A stretch of DNA of 34,720 bases from Candidatus Omnitrophota bacterium (GCA_023818375.1 JAMWCC010000089.1:1-34720), one strand, 5' to 3'. Shown: positions 1 through 9,806, counted from the stretch's first letter. Notes: a model not told the origin generated them from the sequence alone. A program made the numbers and translations.

Positions 1-84
1 CAAGGAATTTCCACTCCATTTTTTTATTATACAGTCCCGGCTATTCTATTACAATGGCTTGAATTGAAAGCGAAATTATTGTAG
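1..84 (+). CDS. C-terminal tail of an upstream CDS (partial; ...FFYYTVPAILLQWLELKAKLL*)
   Basis: Frame 1 is open from base 1 to a TAG at 82-84 with a hydrophobic peptide; the next gene starts at 110. Too short to assign. Confidence 0.35.
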   Translation, partial: QGISTPFFYYTVPAILLQWLELKAKLL

Positions 85-109
85 GATACCTTGATAAAAA
101 GGAGTTATT

Positions 110-1642
110 ATGAAGGCACATATTATTGTTGATTCTTCAAAAGTCATCGGAAGGAAAAGTCCATATTTTTTTGGTTCTTTTATTGAGCATGTTCATCAGT
201 GTGTGTATCCTGGCATTTTTGACCCGAAATCCGTTTTTGCTGATGAAAATGGCTTTAGAAAGGATGTTATTGAAGAGATCAGGACTCTTGCTCCTGGTAC
301 GATACGCTGGCCTGGCGGAAATTTTTCCTCCTGGTATCACTGGAAGCAAGGAATTGGATCAAAAGAAAAAAGAAAGACAATGATTTCCTATGCCGATGAT
401 ATCATAAGGGAAGAAAGCCATCTTTTTGGCACAGATGAATATGTAAAATTCTGCAATCAGGTAGGAACAACACCATATATTACAGTAAATGCTGGTGATG
501 GAACACCACGAGAAGCAGCAGAATGGGTTGAATACTGTAATTATTCAGGAAATACATACTATGCTGACCTGCGCAGAAAAAATGGTAATAATCAGCCGTT
601 TGGAGTGAAATACTGGGAAATAGGTAATGAGATTTATGGCGACTGGCAGGTAGGAACCAAGGATGCAGTTGAATATAGTAAAGCACTTATAGAATTTTCA
701 AAGGCAATGAAAAGGATTGATCCATCAATAAAAGTCGTTGCTGTTGGTATGGGAAAACACGATCCTGACTGGGACAGGATAGTTCTGGATACTGCCTGGG
801 ATTATATTGATGGAATTTCAGTCCATATTTACATTGGAAGGCATGAGTATTTTGATTCATTCGGACAGATTTTTACAATTGCTGACCATCTAAGAAAAAT
901 GGAAGATGACATCATAAGAATTGCTGAGCAAAAGAAATCAAAGAAAAACATATTTCTTGCACTTTCAGAGTGGGGCATCTGGTACAAAAAAGGGCATAAA
1001 GATAATCTTGATGAAGTTTATAACCTCAAGGATGGACTTGTCTTTGCAGGTGTAATGAACCTGCTACTGAAATTCTGTAGAACTCTCCAATTTACACACC
1101 AATCAATGCTTGTCAATTGTCTCGGGCTTATAAGGACAAAACCTGATAGGATTGTGAGACAAACAATTTATTATCCTTTCTCGCTTTTTGCTAATCACAC
1201 AGGAGATACAGTCCTTGCGCCCCAAGTATGGAGTGAAGGTTTTTCCTGCAAGGACTACAGATATTTCCCCTGGCCCACATTTGATGTTGGTAAGGATAAT
1301 TTTCAGTTAGATGAAAGCAAGGTTCCACAAATACATAATATACCATACCTTGATGTATCAGCGACATTGAATTCGAAGACTGACGAACTGTGCCTGATTG
1401 TTGTAAACAGGCATCCTGAGAAAGCAATAAATACAACCATTGAATTTCGCGGATATGAATGCGAAAATAATATTTATGTTATGGTTGTCAATGGAGATGA
1501 TGTTTATGCGACAAATGATTTTGGAAAAGAAAATGTGAAGATGGAAAAGTTTGAAGAAAAAATAGAGCCAAAAAGTATAAAATTTAGCTTTCAACCGCAT
1601 TCAATCACTGCATTGAAAATCAAAACAAGGAAGGCAGAATGA
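110..1642 (+). CDS. Alpha-L-arabinofuranosidase, GH51-like
   Basis: 510 aa; GH51-type N-terminus (FFGSFIEHVHQCVYPGIFDP), IRWPGGNF, acid/base motif YWEIGNEIYG, nucleophile-like LSEWGIWY, C-terminal RQTIYYPFSLFANH. SD-like aaaggag upstream. Confidence 0.93.
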   Translation: MKAHIIVDSSKVIGRKSPYFFGSFIEHVHQCVYPGIFDPKSVFADENGFRKDVIEEIRTLAPGTIRWPGGNFSSWYHWKQGIGSKEKRKTMISYADDIIREESHLFGTDEYVKFCNQVGTTPYITVNAGDGTPREAAEWVEYCNYSGNTYYADLRRKNGNNQPFGVKYWEIGNEIYGDWQVGTKDAVEYSKALIEFSKAMKRIDPSIKVVAVGMGKHDPDWDRIVLDTAWDYIDGISVHIYIGRHEYFDSFGQIFTIADHLRKMEDDIIRIAEQKKSKKNIFLALSEWGIWYKKGHKDNLDEVYNLKDGLVFAGVMNLLLKFCRTLQFTHQSMLVNCLGLIRTKPDRIVRQTIYYPFSLFANHTGDTVLAPQVWSEGFSCKDYRYFPWPTFDVGKDNFQLDESKVPQIHNIPYLDVSATLNSKTDELCLIVVNRHPEKAINTTIEFRGYECENNIYVMVVNGDDVYATNDFGKENVKMEKFEEKIEPKSIKFSFQPHSITALKIKTRKAE

Positions 1643-2826
1643 ACAGACTGAATACGCTCGTTATTGGTGGTGGAATGATTACAAAACAGGTTATTTTGCC
1701 GGTACTGGCTCAGGAAAAAAGAAAAGGAAAAATCTCATCAATAACTGTTGCTTCAAGACGAAAGGAAACAATCCAGCAATTGAAGGATATATTCCCGCAA
1801 GAAAATCTGAAAGGATATCCTGAAAAAAATGATGAACAGCCTGATGCATGGAAGATTGCACTAAAAAACTTAGAAAAACCTGGTCTTGTCATTATTGCAA
1901 CACCTGATGACCTGCATGCAGAAATGTGCCTGGAAGCGATTGAATATGGTTTTGATGTGATAGTTCAGAAACCACTGTGTTTGAAAACAGAGGATGCAAA
2001 ACAGATTTTGAACTCTTCAAGAGAAAAGGGATGCTATGTATTTACTGACCTTCACAAAAGACATGACCTGGCGCTGAGAGCATTACAGTATAAATACACA
2101 AGAGGAGAAATGGGAGAGGTTTTGTGCTGCCATGCCTGGCATGAACAAAGAAGAGATATACCCCTTAAATATTTCAAGAACTGGTGTGAAAGAAGCAGTC
2201 CCCTTGAATATTTAGGAACTCATTATATAGACATGTTCTATTTTGTTACAGGACTTAAACCTGAAAAAGTCATTGCGAAGGGACAGAAAAAACTGCTTAA
2301 ATCACTCGGTTATGACGCATTTGATGCCTGCCAGGCATTCATCAACTGGGAAAATGGAGCAGTAGAATATCTTCAAACATCCTGGATATTGCCTGAAGAA
2401 AATCCATGCCTTTCTAATCAGGGTTTTCAGATGACATGTACACAGGGAGAATTCAGGGCTGACAATGCGAACAGAAATTCAAATTTTTCAACAACAAAAA
2501 ATGGTTATGAGCTTTTCAATCCATACTTTTTCAAGCCATATATTGACTGGGATAATCCAGAGATTGATATGTACCTTGGCTATGGTGCAGACAGCATCAT
2601 TCAGGCAATTGATGATTGCATCAGAATCCTTAATGAAACGAGTGGGCTTAAAGAAAAACAGGCACTTGAAAAAAGAAAACAGCTATTATCAGAATTTGAA
2701 AAAACAAGACCTTTGCCCAATCAGGCAATCATCAGTGTTTCTGTGATTGAAGCAGGAAAAATGAGTATGATTAAAGATGGTAAGCCTGTAATAATTGATG
2801 ATGATTTCTTTCTGCATTATGAGTAA
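1639..2826 (+). CDS. Gfo/Idh/MocA-family NAD(P)-dependent oxidoreductase
   Basis: N-terminal Rossmann motif (LVIGGGMITKQ), IIATPDDLHAEMCLEAIEYGFDVIVQKPLC (EKP-like motif). Overlaps the GH51 stop by 4 nt. Confidence 0.88.
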   Translation: MNRLNTLVIGGGMITKQVILPVLAQEKRKGKISSITVASRRKETIQQLKDIFPQENLKGYPEKNDEQPDAWKIALKNLEKPGLVIIATPDDLHAEMCLEAIEYGFDVIVQKPLCLKTEDAKQILNSSREKGCYVFTDLHKRHDLALRALQYKYTRGEMGEVLCCHAWHEQRRDIPLKYFKNWCERSSPLEYLGTHYIDMFYFVTGLKPEKVIAKGQKKLLKSLGYDAFDACQAFINWENGAVEYLQTSWILPEENPCLSNQGFQMTCTQGEFRADNANRNSNFSTTKNGYELFNPYFFKPYIDWDNPEIDMYLGYGADSIIQAIDDCIRILNETSGLKEKQALEKRKQLLSEFEKTRPLPNQAIISVSVIEAGKMSMIKDGKPVIIDDDFFLHYE

Positions 2827-2864
2827 AATCCTTTAAATGGCTTGCCGGGACATTTACCTGAGTT

Positions 2865-4061
2865 TCACGGCATTTTCACTTCAAAGAACTGTCTTTTTTC
2901 TGCTGATTCCCTTGCCCACAGGCAGGTTAATGCGCTTATTATTCCTGCTTCTATTGGAGACCGAGAAGTTCTTTTTTCTTTCATAGCCATCAAAAAATCA
3001 TAGGCAAGCTCCCTGTCTCCCCCAGCATGTGGCAAATTCCCGGTGAATTCAATCTTTTCAACAACTGGAGTGAAATGGTCATATATTATTACTGTGTTGC
3101 GATACCAGTCAAAATCAATTGTTCCTTTATAGCCGTATAACCTTGCTCCTCTTCTACCAACTGCCTGGTTTCTTACAAAGAAATTCTGGCTGTAGCTTAC
3201 CTGCACGCCATTATCAAGCTCAATAAGTGCATTTCCACTGTCTTCATTCTTTATTTCTTTTGAAAACATACACTTTTGCCAGTCGTTCCAGTCAACCTTT
3301 TCACCCATAAATCTTTTGTAAAATAGATTGAATGGACTTTCAATACATTCCATTTTCTCATCACAATCTTTACACAAAAGTTCGAAAGGTTTATCCCTTT
3401 TTCCATAAATCCTTTGAGAATTCATTGCTGCAACAATTTTTGGTTTTCTTCCTGTGAGATAAAAAATATAGTCAAAGTCATGGGTTGCCTTCTGCAAAAA
3501 CAGTCCACCAACTTCGTGGTAATTCCTATACCAGTTGTTGAAATAAACAGAACCATAGGGAACATCGTTCCAGGCAACAACATGCTCAACATCTCCGATC
3601 CTTCCTGAATCTATAATCTGTTTTACCTTTTGTACCATTGGACTGAGCCTCAATGGAAAGGAAACTACTGTTGGAGCAGGATAATTTTGAAAAGCTTTAT
3701 CAAGCATTTTAATCTGCTCAAAAGTAATTGCGACTGGCTTTTCAAGAAACAATGGAAGTTTTCTTTTTGCAACCTTACATGCCATTTCAGTATGGAGATG
3801 GCATCTTGTGCCTATCATAACCCCATCCAGTTCAACACTATCAAGCATCTCATCGGCACAAGAAAAATATTTTGTCTCCTGCATGAGTTCAGGGTCTATG
3901 GTTTTTCTAAAGATCTGCTTTTTTTCTTTCACAGCTTTTTCTATCTCTTCCCATGCAGGGTCTGCAATGGCTGCAATTTTGTATGGAATACCAAAAACTT
4001 TCATTGATACTGCCATACCAGAGATCCTTCCACCAAATCCTATTATTCCAACTCTTAACAT
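2865..4061 (-). CDS. Gfo/Idh/MocA-family oxidoreductase
   Basis: MLRVGIIGFGGRISGMA, GTRCHLHTEMACKVAKRKLPLFLEKPVA; SD-like ggggg upstream on the minus strand. Confidence 0.9.
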   Translation of the reverse strand: MLRVGIIGFGGRISGMAVSMKVFGIPYKIAAIADPAWEEIEKAVKEKKQIFRKTIDPELMQETKYFSCADEMLDSVELDGVMIGTRCHLHTEMACKVAKRKLPLFLEKPVAITFEQIKMLDKAFQNYPAPTVVSFPLRLSPMVQKVKQIIDSGRIGDVEHVVAWNDVPYGSVYFNNWYRNYHEVGGLFLQKATHDFDYIFYLTGRKPKIVAAMNSQRIYGKRDKPFELLCKDCDEKMECIESPFNLFYKRFMGEKVDWNDWQKCMFSKEIKNEDSGNALIELDNGVQVSYSQNFFVRNQAVGRRGARLYGYKGTIDFDWYRNTVIIYDHFTPVVEKIEFTGNLPHAGGDRELAYDFLMAMKEKRTSRSPIEAGIISALTCLWARESAEKRQFFEVKMP

Positions 4062-4114
4062 ACCGCCCCCCTTTTTTACTTCTTTTGTTGTCTATGCAAT
4101 TTCTGATCGCAATT

Positions 4115-5644
4115 TTAATTAACTTCTGGAAGAATCAAAATTTCCACCCATCCTATTTTTACTTCAATCTTTGAGGTGACCTCAATTAAATTATATCCCC
4201 TGTTTACTGCATTTGGCAAAACTTCATAACCATACAATGGAAATTCTGGGCAAGGTTTTTCAATATTAAAAGTACCTTTAAAATTACATATCTCACCATT
4301 CAATCTAACTTCCAAAGAATTGCTCTCCAGTTGTACATTATTTTCTATTCCTAACAAAACGATAACCTTTTCAAAATCTGGTTTTGGCCCAATATGAACA
4401 CGAAACTCATTTGGAACATTAGGTTTGCACTCACACGGTAAAAGATAACCTTTAGGCATGCCGGGTGCGAATGTATCCTGATATGTGATTACGTGTCTTC
4501 TTTTTTTGCCTACGATAGTACGCAGATCACCTATTTCCCGCAATAAAGTGGGATAGTTTGAAACATCTTCCATTGCTGTCATTGAATCCATGTAATTAAA
4601 AAGATATATTCTATCAACGCCTCTATCAAGATACGAGGCAGCACTTCCTCTAACTGTCTCAAGGGAGTTTGTTTGATGTAAATTGTACATAGGGTAAGGA
4701 CGGATCAAAACCTCAAACCCTGCTGCTAATATTGTATTGGTACCTTCAAGCAATCCTTTCCAGGTTTCTACTGGCATATCATTATCAATAGTAGCCCAGA
4801 AAGGTGTGATTACTATCATATCAACCAGTCTGTTTTTAGCCCAAAACACTGGGTCCATCCCAAGTCCAAGAGAAGTTTCATAGCTCCTGGGAACACGTGC
4901 AGAAAGTTTTATCCTGTGGCTCCTTTTTTCTTCCCAGTAATCTGCAAGTTTACGAACATCTTTCATAAATTCATTAAGGATCTGTACTCCTTGTGTTTCA
5001 AACCCAGGTCTGAAATGATAGCCAAATCTCATCCAGTCGAGCTCGAATCCATCAAAATCATAACGTTCAAACAACTCTTCTATTAATTTCATATGGTGTT
5101 GTCTCACTTCTTTTCTACTATAATCAAAAGCTCGGTCTGTCCCTCTAGAAAATCTATAAGGAACACGATAGAACTGAGGATTTTCACGCCAAAAGGTACT
5201 GTGTAAAAATGCATTTACATCATTAACACTGTGAACATCATTCATTCTCATCGAAATCCATGGTGAAATTCCAAGTTCTCTACATCTTTTAATCCATACC
5301 TTATAAACATCTATACCGTCTTTAGCAAGCCGCCATGCAGTATGAACCCATTTTATTGCAGCTTTTCTTTCTTCCGGATCAAGACTTGCAAATAATGCTT
5401 GATCTTCAGATAGTTCTGGATTATAACCTTTCCAGATCGGTTCCCAAACACTACTATCGTAGCTTGTTCGCATGCAATTGGGACAAATCATAATCTCTTT
5501 TACTTGAGTTTTTGCATATTGGTCTACCCATGAGGCAACCTTGTCTGGATCAAGTTTTTGGTAAGCACGGGTAAAAAAATAATGAGAATTGTCTTCATTT
5601 AATGCTATTCCAGGGAACTCATTATTCATATTTTCACGTTCCAT
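4115..5644 (-). CDS. Glycoside-hydrolase-like TIM-barrel protein (GHL10-type/family 10-like)
   Basis: SPWISMRMND, FDGFELDWMRFGYHF, DMIVITPFWAT, DRGVDRIYLFNYMDS consistent with a TIM-barrel hydrolase-like fold; exact family not determinable by eye. Confidence 0.6.
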   Translation of the reverse strand: MERENMNNEFPGIALNEDNSHYFFTRAYQKLDPDKVASWVDQYAKTQVKEIMICPNCMRTSYDSSVWEPIWKGYNPELSEDQALFASLDPEERKAAIKWVHTAWRLAKDGIDVYKVWIKRCRELGISPWISMRMNDVHSVNDVNAFLHSTFWRENPQFYRVPYRFSRGTDRAFDYSRKEVRQHHMKLIEELFERYDFDGFELDWMRFGYHFRPGFETQGVQILNEFMKDVRKLADYWEEKRSHRIKLSARVPRSYETSLGLGMDPVFWAKNRLVDMIVITPFWATIDNDMPVETWKGLLEGTNTILAAGFEVLIRPYPMYNLHQTNSLETVRGSAASYLDRGVDRIYLFNYMDSMTAMEDVSNYPTLLREIGDLRTIVGKKRRHVITYQDTFAPGMPKGYLLPCECKPNVPNEFRVHIGPKPDFEKVIVLLGIENNVQLESNSLEVRLNGEICNFKGTFNIEKPCPEFPLYGYEVLPNAVNRGYNLIEVTSKIEVKIGWVEILILPEVN

Positions 5645-5703
5645 GATAGCTCCCTTGTAAATCTCCTAATTTTAATTATAATCAATTGGGCATCAGATCA
5701 TAT

Positions 5704-5732
5704 TTTACTTTTTGACATTTTACCATTATACT
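5704..5732 (+). promoter_or_regulatory. Candidate sigma70-type promoter for parA (TTTACT-N17-TATACT)
   Basis: TTTACT at 5704-5709, 17-nt spacer, TATACT at 5727-5732; predicted TSS about 5738-5740, at the likely ATG (5739). Confidence 0.5.
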
Positions 5733-5738
5733 GTTTAT

Positions 5739-6518
5739 ATGGCAACAATTTATTCAATTACAAATCAAAAGGGTGGTGTCGGAAAAACAACAACATGCCT
5801 GTGTCTTGGCTCTGCACTTGCTGAAGAAGGATATAAAGTTTTGCTCGTTGATTTTGATCCGCAGGCAGGTTTAACTGTCTCTTTAGGTTATGACCCTGAT
5901 TCTTTTTCAAAAACAATCTATGACTCACTCATTAATTGCGAGCAATATCCATTGAAGGAAGTCCTTATTGCTACAAAAATCAACAACCTTTTTGTTGTTC
6001 CGTCGAATCTTGACCTAGCAGGTGCAGAAGGAGAATTAATTGGTGAAATCGGCTGGGATAGAAATCTTAAAGAGGCACTTGCTGAAATAAAAAATGACTA
6101 TGATTTCATTTTTATTGATTGCCCACCAAGTTTAGGAGTACTTACAACAAATGCCCTGATATGTGCGGATGCAGTAATTATCCCGGTACAAACAGAATAT
6201 CTTGCGCTGCGTGGACTAAAACAGCTTGAAAACATTATTGCAAAAGTGAGAAAAAAGGGGAATCCAAAACTGAGAAAAAGAATTTTAAGGACAATGCACA
6301 ATACAAGAACCCTTCATTCAAAAGAAGTGGTTGAAGAGCTTGAAAAAATATTTCCGCAGGAGGTTTTCAGTACAATTATAAAAAGGACTGTGAAATTTGC
6401 AGATGCAACACTTGCAGGTTTGCCAATAATTCAATATGCAAAAACTTCTGAAGCAGCAGATGCCTATAGAAACCTTGCCAAGGAGGTGATTGAAGATGCC
6501 AAAACGGCCATCTCTTAA
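5739..6518 (+). CDS. parA: ParA/Soj-family chromosome-partitioning ATPase
   Basis: MATIYSITNQKGGVGKTTTCLCLGSALA (deviant Walker A), LLVDFDPQAG, FIFIDCPPSLGVLTTNAL. The ORF track starts at TTG 5712; ATG 5739 fits ParA homology better. Confidence 0.92.
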   Translation: MATIYSITNQKGGVGKTTTCLCLGSALAEEGYKVLLVDFDPQAGLTVSLGYDPDSFSKTIYDSLINCEQYPLKEVLIATKINNLFVVPSNLDLAGAEGELIGEIGWDRNLKEALAEIKNDYDFIFIDCPPSLGVLTTNALICADAVIIPVQTEYLALRGLKQLENIIAKVRKKGNPKLRKRILRTMHNTRTLHSKEVVEELEKIFPQEVFSTIIKRTVKFADATLAGLPIIQYAKTSEAADAYRNLAKEVIEDAKTAIS

Positions 6519-6774
6519 AGGTAAAGGCGTTGATATTTTTCTTGGTGAAACAAAAACAAAACAAGAAAAAGAGCTAGAAAAAGGTAAAGCCACCTTCTAC
6601 TTTCCAGAAAGACTGCTTACAGAACTTGATGAAGCATGGTTTTTTTTAAGAAGGATTAACAGAAAAATAAAAAAGTCTGACATTGTTCAGGCTGCACTTG
6701 AAATTACCCTTGAGGGACTAAAAGAAGGAAAGCAAAACAATCCTCTTGTTGAATATTTCAAAAATAAAAGATGA
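6490..6774 (+). CDS. Small ribbon-helix-helix-like ParA partner protein
   Basis: ~93 aa; KATFYFPERLLTELDEAWFFLRRINRKIKKSDIVQAALEITLE resembles a beta-strand plus two-helix RHH domain. Overlaps the parA 3' end; ATG at 6496 is an alternative start. Confidence 0.65.
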   Translation: MKMPKRPSLKGKGVDIFLGETKTKQEKELEKGKATFYFPERLLTELDEAWFFLRRINRKIKKSDIVQAALEITLEGLKEGKQNNPLVEYFKNKR

Positions 6775-6819
6775 TATACCCTCCCAAACAGGGAACATTG
6801 TTGTGTCAAGGATTGTCTA

Positions 6820-7401
6820 ATGAATAAAGAGGATATCTGCCATCTTGATGATACTCACCTTGTTAAGATTGTTCAGGATGGAAATGACATTGCCGCATTT
6901 GAAATATTGGTAAGGAGATACCAGGATATGGTATACAATATTTGTTTTAGATTTATGGGACAAAAAGAAGAAGCGCTTGATTGTAGTCAGGAAACATTCA
7001 TCAAAGTTTATGAAAATATAAAAAGATTTAAACATCTTTCATCATTTAGAACCTGGATATACAGAATTGCAGTAAATACCTGCAAGAACCATTTATCATC
7101 GCGTCGGTTTAGAAACCAACAGAAAACAGATTACATCAGTGAAAAAATGGAAATTGGAAGTAGTTTTGAATCTCCAGAAGTTTATTTTGAAAAACAGCGG
7201 CTACAAAAAATTGTACAGGATGCCATAGATAAACTACCACTGGATCAGAAGCAATTGATAATACTCAGGGACATACAGCAACTTTCATATCAGGAGATAA
7301 GAGAAATTACAAAACTGCCTGAGGGAACAATAAAATCAAAAATTTCAAGAGCAAGAGAAAAACTCAAAGAGCTTTTGAAGGATATAAAAAATGGAATGTA
7401 A
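6820..7401 (+). CDS. ECF-type RNA polymerase sigma factor
   Basis: sigma70 region 2 (AFEILVRRYQDMVYNICFRFMGQKEEALDCSQETFIKVYENIKRF) and region 4 (LPLDQKQLIILRDIQQLSYQEIREITKLPEGTIKSKISRAREKLKELL). Confidence 0.94.
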   Translation: MNKEDICHLDDTHLVKIVQDGNDIAAFEILVRRYQDMVYNICFRFMGQKEEALDCSQETFIKVYENIKRFKHLSSFRTWIYRIAVNTCKNHLSSRRFRNQQKTDYISEKMEIGSSFESPEVYFEKQRLQKIVQDAIDKLPLDQKQLIILRDIQQLSYQEIREITKLPEGTIKSKISRAREKLKELLKDIKNGM

Positions 7402-8293
7402 AGATATTTGTGAAAAATTGTCTGATTTTATTGATGGACTTCTGGCTGAAGACGAAAGAAAACTGATTCAGCAACACATCGACAGATGTGAGAAATGTTT
7501 GGGCAAATATAAAAAAATGAAAGAAACAATTGAGCTGCTACAGACTTTGCCTGAAATTAAGGCACCTGAAAATTTTTCTGAAGGTGTGATACAGAAAATT
7601 AGTGAAAGACAGTTTCAGAAACAACGAAGATTAACATTATGGCTGGGAAGATTTGCATTTGCTGAAATAATTGTGCTTGTCTTGATTATTCTTCTGAACC
7701 AGCCACAAAAGGAACAAATTATCCCAGAAAAAAAAGAAGTGTCTCAAAACATTGCTCAGTCAGAAGTGGTAGAAAGACAGGAAGCGATTTCTAAACAAGA
7801 ATTGGTAAAAAAACAACCAAAAGTAGAAGCACCTGTTTTGTCTGAAAAAAGGATTGTACCAGAAATTTCAATACAGCTGGCGTACAAAACAGCTGTGGCT
7901 GAAAGACCGGTTGAAAAAAGATTGGAAGCAGACAGAATAAAAGAAATCCCTACCGAAAGAAAGGGAGAGCCAATTGCAGCAAGTCCAATGCTGAAAGGAA
8001 AATTACAATTAGGTTCTGGCAATGACATAGCCTGTACTCTTACAGAAAAAACCAGTGTTGAAAGTGAGTTGATTACAATTATTTCAACAGCAAAGGGAAA
8101 AATAATTTCAGAGCAAACCTTTAAAGATACAGAAGTCAGCCAAGTTGTGTGCGTGGAAATTCCTGGACAGGATTATCAGGATTTTATAAAGCGGTTGAAT
8201 GAAAGTTTTCAGATAAGAAACTTGCCTGAAATAAGAGATAAAAATTTTCCAGAAACAAACGTCAGATTAAAAATTGAAATTTTCAGACAATAA
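7391..8293 (+). CDS. Membrane-anchored anti-sigma factor with zinc-finger (zf-HC2-like) N-terminus
   Basis: C-x(n)-H-x3-C-x2-C pattern (MECKDICEKLSDFIDGLL...QQHIDRCEKC), one TM segment (LGRFAFAEIIVLVLIILLN), overlaps the sigma-factor gene. Confidence 0.82.
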   Translation: MECKDICEKLSDFIDGLLAEDERKLIQQHIDRCEKCLGKYKKMKETIELLQTLPEIKAPENFSEGVIQKISERQFQKQRRLTLWLGRFAFAEIIVLVLIILLNQPQKEQIIPEKKEVSQNIAQSEVVERQEAISKQELVKKQPKVEAPVLSEKRIVPEISIQLAYKTAVAERPVEKRLEADRIKEIPTERKGEPIAASPMLKGKLQLGSGNDIACTLTEKTSVESELITIISTAKGKIISEQTFKDTEVSQVVCVEIPGQDYQDFIKRLNESFQIRNLPEIRDKNFPETNVRLKIEIFRQ

Positions 8294-8918
8294 CCCTAGC
8301 TATAAGAAAGATTCCAAAACCTGTAAGAAAAAGCCCACAGAGTTTTGAGATAATGAGCATAGCAAAAATCTGCATGGGTTTTACACCTTTTGCAAGAACA
8401 AATGAGACAAAGCTGTACCATAAAAGATCCGCTGAGATGTGACCAAAGAAAAAAGCAATAACCCCAGGTATTCCCATTGGTATAGCAATTGAAAGATAAG
8501 TCAATCCTATTGTTATCCACCATAAAAACCAGTACGGGTTTGAAAGACTGACAATAATGCCAGAAAAGATTGACATCAAAAATGATGGTTGGCACTGTCT
8601 GTTCTTCGCGGTTTCTTCAACGAACATAATATATTCTTTAGAAAAAACCATCCATAAACCAAATAAAATCAAAACACATCCACCAACCAACCCTATGATA
8701 TCAACCACCATTGGCTTTTTCAGATAGTAACCAAAACCAAATATAAGCATAACTACCATTACCAGTTCAAGAATTGAATGACCTAAACCTATAAGTGGTC
8801 CTTCTTTCGCACCATAATGAACTGACCTGCTCATTGTAACTGCAAGAAGCGGTCCTGGACTCAATGCACCAGAAAGCGCGACACCAAATGAACTTAAGGC
8901 AATGGCAAATAAACTCAT
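8283..8918 (-). CDS. LysE-family amino-acid exporter/translocator
   Basis: SPGPLLAVTMSRSVHYGAKEGPLIGLGHSILELVMV near the N-terminus, multiple TM segments. Confidence 0.87.
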   Translation of the reverse strand: MSLFAIALSSFGVALSGALSPGPLLAVTMSRSVHYGAKEGPLIGLGHSILELVMVVMLIFGFGYYLKKPMVVDIIGLVGGCVLILFGLWMVFSKEYIMFVEETAKNRQCQPSFLMSIFSGIIVSLSNPYWFLWWITIGLTYLSIAIPMGIPGVIAFFFGHISADLLWYSFVSFVLAKGVKPMQIFAMLIISKLCGLFLTGFGIFLIARVIV

Positions 8919-9715
8919 CTTTGAAGATAACTCTTTAGAACCCTTATATCGTGGGGCAACACAATGTCAGGTTCCCAGGCCTGAATATACTCACCTGATA
9001 GATACCCCTGATATCCTATTTCTTCAAGCAACATAATTGCTTCTTTATACGGTATTTCACCATTACCCATTAGGGCAAGCTTAACATTTCTCTCAGCATC
9101 ATAGACCCCATCATGAACATGACAGTGTTCGACAAAATTTTTGACATGGTCGAACGCTTCTTTTATTGTCATACCTTTTGTGAATGGATGCATGATATCC
9201 CAGTTGATTTTCACATAAGGATTATCAACGATTTTCACAACCTGTGCCACAGTATCTGCCCTTGAGAAAAAATCATGGGTTTCAAGGCACAAAAATATCC
9301 TGTTTTTTTCTGCGTATTCTCCAACAATCCCAAGGCAATCCCCAACTATCTTTACTGCCTCATCTATGCTTATTTTTCTGTCAGGAACACCCCCAAAAAC
9401 CCTTATTCTTTTTGTCCCGATATCAGATGCAAGGTCAATAAAAGCCTTTGTTGTCTCAAGTGCCTCTTTTCTTTTGTCAGGGTCAACAAAACAATATCTT
9501 ATTGAAGTGGCGATACAGGCACACTCAATCCCGCTATCCTGAAAAATCTTCTTGATCTCTTTCCTCTTACTAGTGCCTGTTTCCAGTTCTATCCCATGTT
9601 TGTGTTGCGCCTGAGAGCGTGGCTCAACCCCATCATAACCATATTTTTTAGCGTATTCAAGCATTTCAATAAGCGTACTTTTCGGACAGGAGAAACTCAT
9701 AAAAGAAAATTTCAT
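8915..9715 (-). CDS. Sugar phosphate isomerase/epimerase-like TIM barrel (xylose-isomerase-like, AP endonuclease 2 superfamily)
   Basis: MKFSFMSFSCPKSTLIEMLEYAKKYGYDGVEPR, KINWDIMHPFTKG, HCHVHDG; 4-nt overlap with lysE. Confidence 0.85.
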   Translation of the reverse strand: MKFSFMSFSCPKSTLIEMLEYAKKYGYDGVEPRSQAQHKHGIELETGTSKRKEIKKIFQDSGIECACIATSIRYCFVDPDKRKEALETTKAFIDLASDIGTKRIRVFGGVPDRKISIDEAVKIVGDCLGIVGEYAEKNRIFLCLETHDFFSRADTVAQVVKIVDNPYVKINWDIMHPFTKGMTIKEAFDHVKNFVEHCHVHDGVYDAERNVKLALMGNGEIPYKEAIMLLEEIGYQGYLSGEYIQAWEPDIVLPHDIRVLKSYLQR

Positions 9716-9777
9716 AATACCCCCTTTTGATATATTTTTAACATTTCATATCTATTTTGTCTACATTGCCAACTGTA

Positions 9778-9806
9778 TTTACACACTTGTTTTTTTTTGG
9801 TATTAT
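9778..9806 (+). promoter_or_regulatory. Sigma70-type promoter for the 6S RNA-like gene (TTTACA-N17-TATTAT)
   Basis: TTTACA 9778-9783, 17-nt spacer, TATTAT 9801-9806, predicted TSS about 9813, the first base of the closing stem. Confidence 0.7.

Noticed and set aside
4063-4079. C/T homopolymer tract (ccgcccccctttttt) as a phase-variation switch
   Set aside because: It lies just upstream of the minus-strand start, where ggggg serves as the SD. Too short to argue for slippage without population data.
3414-4174. Plus-strand ORFs opposite the 2865..4061(-) oxidoreductase (including 3630..4007 and 3808..4122)
   Set aside because: Shadow ORFs antisense to a strongly supported Gfo/Idh/MocA gene; no recognisable motifs.
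5712-5740. Alternative promoter TTGACA-N17-TTATAT for parA
   Set aside because: Its -10 overlaps the ATG and would put the TSS inside the gene; TTTACT-N17-TATACT fits better.
6791-6820. ECF-type autoregulatory promoter GGAACAT-N17-TCTAA before the sigma-factor gene
   Set aside because: The -10 overlaps the ATG at 6820, so the TSS would fall inside the ORF, and an AGGA SD at 6809-6812 supports that ATG. Likely coincidental without TSS data.
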